64,000 nt of DNA from Cyclina sinensis (lineage: Eukaryota > Mollusca > Bivalvia > Venerida > Veneridae). Each line of letters starts with the position of its first letter. Position 1 is the first letter of the stretch. Location of the stretch: positions 24,002,872-24,066,871 of the forward strand of contig JAAONU010000004.1 in the NCBI GenBank assembly GCA_012932295.1, written 5' to 3'. The position numbers were made by a program, and so were the translations under genes. This document shows positions 48,701-57,700 of this stretch, in pieces. Under the pieces are notes generated by a model. It ran no database searches, was not told where the DNA came from, and saw only the letters and a program-made list of their open reading frames with translations.

Positions 48701-51700
48701 GCCATAACTTTGTTATGTATAATTATATTTCCAAATGATGTTTCATTTGAAATCCCTTCACCACAATGTGCTTCCTCTGATGTGTTTGCCTTTGGAAATA
48801 TAAAAAAGTCGAGCATGGCCCCCGCTTGCGGTGGCTCTTGTTGTTAAAACAGTACGGTCTTGAGCTTAGATATTTACGTAGCATGGTCTAGTAGGCCTTT
48901 AACAAGTTTGTGATGGTAAAATTGGCTCTGCCTAGGAGGTCCTATTTGTGTCAGACGTTTAAGTTTTGAAAAATCTTCTTGTCTGAAATTGTAAGCTTAG
49001 GTATTTTGTATGCTGTATTTTCTAAACAGCCTCTACTTGAACCTGTTGGGTTCAAGTTGGCCCTGCTCAGGGATCAGTTGACATACTGACCTAATTTCTT
49101 CATTTTTAAGCTACAGCAATCAAAGTTGGACAATGTATACAGTTTTGCTGATAATATGATAATCCGTGTTAAAAATTTGGACACTAAGTTTGATTGTTTT
49201 GCTTCTCTTCTACTTGCGAACAGTAGAAAATGATCTGTAAAAATTCAAAGATCAAAACATTCTAGGAATAGACGATAATTCAGATTTTTTTCAATGTTTT
49301 CATTATGCTATTTCAGGGTGCCAAGATGGCCAAGTATGTCAAAGCACACAGACTCTGTGATGTTTTATTTGCAGTGTTTGCTATTGTCTGGTTTATAACC
49401 AGGCTTGTCTGTTACCCACTCAAGTATGTACTAGCGTTTTCTCTTATATTTTGTAAGCATATGATGTGTTTTGTACTGTAGACCATCCAAGTTTCTTACT
49501 ATCAGTTTGGAGGTCAATTTGTTGTGGTGGGTGATATTTAAACAACTGTAAAATCACACTGATTGTTGGTCACAGAATTGATAACATTAATAAGGCATGA
49601 GAATGTTACTGGTATTTAGATCTTTTATCCCTGTATCTTGTGTCTTATTTCTTAGTTTCTGTGGTCCAGTGGTTAAAGTCGCAGACTTCAAATCACTTAA
49701 CCTCCCATTGATTGATGGTCATGGGTTTGAGTTGTGCTACTGACCATTTTCATTTATGTGAGAAAAAAAGGCAGTTTCTACTGCAGATTAGAAGTCTAGT
49801 ACTGGTCCTTTCCAGGAACAATGGTTAGATTAGCTTCCTGTAGAGTATAAATTTGACTTTTAGATGACATTTAACTCAGTAAAAACAATTTACAATGTAA
49901 CACTGTATATTATAAATTTCAGTTAGTCCACAAGTTTCTTAACTTTGATGATTTCAGAGTTTTAAATGCAACATGGAACCAGAGTAATGAGATAATGGGG
50001 TTTTGGCCGGCGCTGGTCTTCTTCAATGGCTGGTTGTGCCTATTGCTCATTCTACATACGTACTGGTTCTACCTGATAGCCCAGGTCACGTACACAGCTC
50101 TTACCAAGAAAGCTGAGGTAGTATTACACCACTTGCTGGCATGTTGCCATGTAGCTCCTTTAACCTTGTTTCTGTAAATCTAGGTGCTCTCTCACACTGT
50201 AAGGGATTGTAGCTCCGCTGTGTTAGGGAAGAAGTGCTTACTTGTTAGATATTTTCAAGCAACCATATAACATTCATTTATAGATGCTACATGTATTAAT
50301 ATGGTCTTAGAATGAAGCATCACTAAAAATCACTGTCATGGCAGTTTCTAATCACAACCACACATTTCCAAGACACTTCAACTGAAGCATGATAAAAAGT
50401 CACTATAAAAAGATATTTGCTTCAAACTTCACATGCTTACTTATTATAACAAAGTGCATAATCTGACGAGTCACATAGCTCTGTCAACAGTAATTTCAGA
50501 GTTATGCCTATTTTAGACTTAGAAAATTTAGGTCTGCTTTGCATATCTCCCTAGAGAATGAAGAATTTGGAAAACTCTTGCCTGTTTTAACAAATTTATC
50601 TTCCCTTTTTGGACTTGGCTTTTAAGAAATAGTGTCCATCACCACAACCAATAAAGATGTTTAAAGTTTTATATACTTCTTAAAGGTCATAAGTCTACAT
50701 CTTTGAACAAGGTTTGATAACTCTTACCTGTATAATTACAATTTTATCTCCCCTTTGTGACCTTTTAGTGCACTGTCTTGTATTGAGTAGCTCTGTCCTT
50801 AACCATTCAAGATACCTGTTTTAAACTTTTTATATCCCTTAAAGGTCAATAGTCATGGACACTGAACAAAATTTGAAACCTGTTACCTGTCTTATAGCAA
50901 ATTTTTCTCCCTTTTTTGACTAAACAAGTATAGCTTAATATTTCTTGCCTGTATTGGATATCTCCCCAGTCAATTAAAATACCTTATGCAAGGTCAGATA
51001 ACTCTTACCAGTTTTTACAAATTTATCTCCCCTTTTTGGATTTAGCAGCACCATGTAAAATGTTAAGTAATAGTGTCTCCACAACTAATAAAGATGTTTA
51101 AAGCTTTATATACTTCAGGTTGTAAGTTTATGGATTAAAAAAGTCTGTAATTTGACCATTAACAAAACATCCAGTAACTTCCCTTGCTGATGTTTACAAT
51201 CATATAAATAATTCATTGTAAATACCGTTGCTTTCTTCTAGCATAATTTAAATAGCCAAGCATTGGCTGTCTTATGGAGAGCTCTTGTTTAATGTTTGGA
51301 TTAGTTCACTTGCATGATGTAAATAGAAGCACCATTTCAATACACTTTATCATCTGCATCAAAAATCCTTACAAAGCAACACCAAAATGCATTTTGTACA
51401 TTGTCAGTAGTTAAATTAAACAATTTAAAACTTAATCATTAAATGAAACTTAGTGAGACAGTATGTTCATGCATGCAGTTTTTTTGTATCCACCTGTAAT
51501 GACTTTAAAGAATATTTGTTTCTGAAAAAGAAAATCATCATTTTACGTTGCTACTCTTAAAGATCGAGTTTCACTCGTAAAGATAAAAAAATACTAAAAT
51601 AACAGGATATTTGTCAGAACTATTAACAAGAATCTAAATTTATAACAGACATCGGATATTTGTTATGTTTGTTAGAAATTTAGATCTGCCTAGGGTCTTT

Positions 51701-54700
51701 AGACTACCCACCCATTGACTGGTACTAATTTGCATTTAGATGATGTATCATCAAGTTAGTGGAACCACTACTATTTCCAGAAAATTTGTAGAAATGGAGT
51801 TGTATTAAAGCTGTTTGAACAATGAAAATGTTAGATGCAAAGTTGTAACACAGAAAATATATGTAAATCCTGTTATTCTAGTATTTTTAGCTCACCTGAG
51901 CACAAAGTGTACAAGGGTGAGCTATTGTGATGGTGAGATGTCCGTTGTCAAGGGTCAATTGTCCATCATCACACCATGTGAACTGTGAAAGTCTCCAGAA
52001 AAAACCCTAGTCTGTGTTAAGGTCAGTATTATGCATAAGTATTATGGACCCTAAAAATGATAGACTGGCCTTAAAAAGCCCTTGAAATGTCGTTGAATTT
52101 CTTGCTTCAGTTTCTGTGCAGACCATGGAAAATAAATCAGCCAAAAACAGTGTTTAACATAATATATGCTTTAAGGGCTTTTCTCTTATTGAAAAATACA
52201 AAATACTTATTCTCACTGTCACTATAAATTGAATTGTGATGCTCACATATGTTGAAATTGTGAAGAAAACCTTTTGTTCAAAGTGAAAGTTGATAATGAA
52301 AGTACCTAGCACAAATTTCACAACATTATAAATTTTCAATACCGGTTCATGTAATTGACAAGCTGTGAATCAGGAGACGCATGTCTATGAGTTAATCAGT
52401 TAATTGATGATAATTGCCTAGTGGGGGGGGGAGGGGGGGGGGGCGCAATTTTATAGCTTTATGATAGTATAATTAGGGGCCGATTGATATGACTAGTTAT
52501 ACTTAATTTTGATTTTTTTGGAAAATATCTGGACCCATTTTTTAAAGACTTTTGGACATAAAATTGGTCAAGGAAGCTGAAATTCAGTCAAAACCCACAA
52601 ATTTTCAATGTTCAGGAGCCCTGGAGTAGCATCCTCATGTGGCCCTCTACCAAAATTGTTCAGATTTTGTCACTGGCTCAGGGGTCACTTGATTTCAATT
52701 GAATTATAAAGGAAAAACTTTTAAAATCTGTTTTCTGAAACCATAAGGCCTAGGGCTTGGATATCGTGCATGGAGCATCTACAGGTCCCTTACCAATATT
52801 GTTCAAATTATTGCTGTTTAACCTGGTGGTACTCAGGTGAGCGATACAGGGCCATGATCATCCTCTTGTTTTATCTTTGTAAGTGAAGCTAGGACTTTTA
52901 GTGTGTATTGTCTTACTGTGAGCAAAAGGTGGTAGTGTTTGTCTTCCTTTCATCATCTTGCATTACTTTTATTTTCTTTTCACAAAGGAGGTATGGAGTT
53001 TTATTTTTATCCCTTCACAGAGCTAAATGTTTACCTCCAACAATTCTTCCAAAATCCATTTTCTGTGTTACCTACTTTGCTTCTGAAATAGACAAACGTT
53101 TACCTACTTACAGTACTTTTTTTTAAACATTTGTCCTAGACCTTTGTTTCGAAGGTCACTTCAACTCACTGTATCCTCTAACTGATAAAGTCTTAGAGCC
53201 CCCACTAAACACCAATTCTCTGTGTGAAAAAAGCTGGCTGATTTTGCAGAGTCTGGTACTGTTTTTTCTCAGAAACAAGGTTTTGGTAAACTGCCTGATG
53301 GTACCTTACTGAAATAATGTTGGAAGAGGCTTTTTAATCCATTTAAAATGTAATGTCTGGCTTCTTTGATTTTCAGCACAGTTTATATTGCTGCTTTAAA
53401 AGAATGTGTTATCTTTTCTGCTTGGGCTGCACTAAAAACATAATTGAATAATAAGAATTAATGGCCAAGTTTCACTTACAAAAAATAAAGATAAACTAAA
53501 TAGAATTTACATATGTGTTACAACTATGAAATCAACTACAATAACTTAATTTATGTATGTGTTATAGCTATGCTTCATTATTGAAATAGCTGAATTAGAC
53601 CCCATATCTACAAATTTGCTGAAAACACTAATTGTTTCACTTGATGATACACTGACATAAAGCAAATAAGGTACATGGGTCATCACAAGATCCTAGGCTG
53701 ATCAAAATCATTACAGTCATAACAAATGTCCAATATATGCTACAAATCTAGATGCTTGCTGGAAGAATAGATGTAACACAGTCATAAATTCTGTTTTTTG
53801 TTAGTGCTTTTTTATCATTGCAAGTGAAACAGGCTCTCTAAGATTATTCCCCATACAGACATATTAGAAGACAAGCCCATAAAGGACATGGAAACCTTCG
53901 AATTCTTTAAACCGCCAACCAAAACCTTTAGATTTTTTAAACCACCAACCACAACCTTCGAATTCTTTAAACCGCCACCCAAAACCTTTAGATTTTTTAA
54001 AACCACCAACCACAACCTTCGAATTCTTTAAACCACCAACCAAAACCTTTTTAAAAAATTTAAACCACCAACCAAAACCTTCGAATTTTTTAAACCACCA
54101 GCCAAAACTTTCGAATTCTTCTAACCACCAACCTTGCACTCTAATGGCCACAGTTTACAGTTTCTGTTATATTTATGTTTAGATTTTTCTTCTTCCTTCA
54201 AATATAAGCCATTTTCGAAATGGGAAAATTTGCAAAAAATTACTATTCTGAACACTTTAAATTGTTTACAAAAGTGAAGGCCATATGTTTACAGTTCATT
54301 GGTTAAATAAAGTTTGAATTATAGATTATTCTTGATCGTCGGTCTGTATTAACCCTTTACTCCACAGATACGTGTTTTAACGCATATGCGACCAGTGCAG
54401 ATCCAGATCAGCCTGCACATTCGTGCAGTCTGATCAGGATCTCCACTGTTCGCTTTTATATCCATAAAAGTATTTCTGACTGAAAAGCGAACAGTGGAGA
54501 TCCAGATCAGACTGCACGGATGTGCAGGCTGATCTGGATCTGCACTGGTCGCATATGAGATTTAACACATAACCATGTGGTAAAGGGTTAAGATATGCTA
54601 CTGTAGTCACTATAGTAACTAATTTTTTACTTCTGATTTTAGGAGGTATGGTATGGTTTTTTCTAACCCTGCAGTATTATAAGAACTCTAATTCAAAACT

Positions 54701-57700
54701 TAATTCTCCACAATTACTTGCTTTGCTTGGAAATGTAAGATATTCATGATTTCTAATCTTTTCATAACCTTTTTTAACAAAGACCTCTGCTTCAATGCTA
54801 ACATTTATTAATTTCTACCATGATAGATATTTTTTATTTTGACATTGATATTTTTACCCAGAAATGTTGTGCCTTAAGGATATAACAGAATATAACATTT
54901 TAAAAAATTGCAGCAAGCAAATCCTTAGCTTTAAAGAAAAATGTTTTTGGCATACTGAAGCATTTTCCTGTTGTTTTTTATATCTTGCACATTTTTCTCC
55001 CTCATTGAGGATCTGTTCTGCCAAACATCATTACAATGATAGCATTCAGAAGACTTGTCTTCTCTTCTCCATCAAGTTTGCAAATTCTTGCCTCAGTGAT
55101 GTTTATACAAAAGAGTACACATATATAATCATCACCTTGTACCTTGTTGTGTTCATGTTTGGAAGAGTTATGTCACTTTGCAACTGCCATATATAACAAT
55201 ACATTTACCATTTCTGTGTCCTCCTTTAATCTAGAAAAACTAAAATTTAAATTAATGAAATGTTTAGGAGGTTTTCATCACTACTGAAGCAGAATTTCAT
55301 TAAAAAAAATTTATCTTTCAATATTCATGTATTCTTGTTGTATAAGAATTTGTTTTATAGCCTTTGTGAATATAAGGACAGTGTCATGTTAGAAAACAAA
55401 CTTGCAAGGAAGAAATGAAACAAGTTATCCAGTTACTATTCATAAATTTGAATTCAGTAATTACAAAAAAAGAATAAATAAAGGGGTTAATCAGTAATGT
55501 CTGTGGTAATGCACAGAGCCAGTAATCCAGGGGTTATGAGTTAGATCCCTTGCTCCTTCTTTTGCACTACTAATTACATTAAACACAGGTCCCACTTGAA
55601 AGACAGGTGCTGAGCACAGAATAGAACAAGGAGTATCCCTTGAATGAGATACTTTATCTTTCACAGTCCCCAAATCTTGAAATTGATAAACCCTGTTTGT
55701 GATATCCTTCACATGGCAACAGGTTCAGATGATAAGTAATCTCAAAAAGCCAGTACATGTACAAAAGACTGCAAAAAACCAGAATTGTATTGAGTAGTTG
55801 TGATCCAGTACTTTGAGTTTAGATGTATTGATAACTTTGATTAATTCCCTTAAGAGTGATCCAGTTTTCAAGCTGTTATCAAAGGAATCCTTTTACTTTG
55901 TCCTACCATATACATTTTATTGATAAAGATTTTGCCACTGTTAAATTAATGCTATCTTGCACTGCATTTTAATCCACCAGTACACAAGATTTTACAAGGT
56001 TAAGAGTGATAACATAACAAAAAATCATCTTTAATGACAGTTGGCCTATAGCAACCCACAGGCATTATGGCATGTGAGAGATAGATAGTTCATTTAGTAT
56101 AGATAACTGTTACAGTCTGACAGTGCTTGATGACAAGTATATTGAAGTATTCTGCTAGCAATTAGTTCCCCCATCCTTTGGTCAATACAGCAAGCATTGT
56201 TGTGTAGATTGTAGGATATCACTGTACAGATTTTAGATTTAATTGAAATATATTTGTAGGCAATATGCCTATTGCATACACTGAATATAGTTATATAAGC
56301 AAGTTTGACATCTGTGGTCAGTGTAATTGAATTGTTACGAGGAAGTAACATATATATAATTTGGTGAGGACATAGCTCATGATATAACCTTTATTTATAA
56401 AGCGTACTGTTTAAAGATTCTAATTATTTACAAGTGTATATTGCATGATATCTAACTATTTTATATTTTCTGTCTCACTGCACAAGGGACATTCCAGGAC
56501 AAAGAGAAATTCAACTTCAAAAGATGAATTTATTTTCATCATCCTTTTGTGTCCCCATTGGAGGTGGTGGGTGTGAGGTGGGGGGGGGGGGGGGGCACTT
56601 AGGTTTGTTCTTGTCCATCTGTCTGTCAAAAAGTTTGTGTCACTGCTCAGCCAACACTATTAGACTTATGTCATGAAACTTCACAGGGATATAGATCAGC
56701 AAGTGAAGTTGTGCAGCTGTGGTTTTTCGTTTCCATCCTTCTAGGGAGAGTTATGACCCTTAATTTAGTGAAAATTGCTTCTAAAAACGTTGTGTCACTC
56801 AGCCAATACTATTGCACCCAGAGTCATAAAACTGTATGGGAATATATACCAGCAAGTAAGGTTTTGTGCACCTGTTGTTTTTCAGTTAATGAACAAATAT
56901 CTTGACAACCCACATGCAGCCTCTAGCCTTAGGAACTGACCCCACTGGGGACCACACATGTCCTCTGGACACATTTTAGTTTTCATATTGAATAACTGTG
57001 TTTTTATGCCCCTGAAGGGTGGCATTTAGCAGTCAGACTGTTCATCTGTAATTCCATCATTCTGTCCATCCATCCCATCTTCTTTGGGCAACTTCTACAA
57101 TTCCCATTTGATTATCACCAAACTTTCACACAATGATCATTATCAGGTGCTGCAGTGCATCTACTCTGGCTTTTGCTGTTCTATTATCTTTAGGAGAGTT
57201 ATTGTCCTTGGTTTAACTTTATTTAATATTTCTTGTGTACGCAACCCCCCTACATTTCCCATGCGATTTTCACCAAACTTTTTCACAAAGATCATTATCA
57301 AGTGCCACAGTGCATATGTTCCAGATTTTGCAGTTTGATTATTTTTGGTATAGTAATTTCCCTTTGTTGAATTTTACTTAATACTTGCATCTATGCTGTC
57401 TTCCTACAATTCTCATATGATGTTCATTAAACTTTAATAGAATGATCATTATCAAGTGCCACATTGAATATTTTCAGGCTCTTGCCATTCAATTATTTTT
57501 GGCAATGTTATTGTCCTTCGTTAAATTTTACTTGACATTGCTTCTGTGCACAACTCCTACAATTCCCATACAATGTTCACCACACTTTCATAGAATAAAC
57601 ATTATCAAGTGCCACAGTGCATATTTTCAGGCTTTTGCAATTTAATTATTTTTGGCACAACTCCTCCTAAAATTCTCATGCAATTTTCACCAGTCTTTCA

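Noticed and set aside
53864..54151. 95-aa Trp/Phe-rich - strand protein
   Set aside because: A translation of the 30-bp tandem repeat; no start context or flanking coding sequence.
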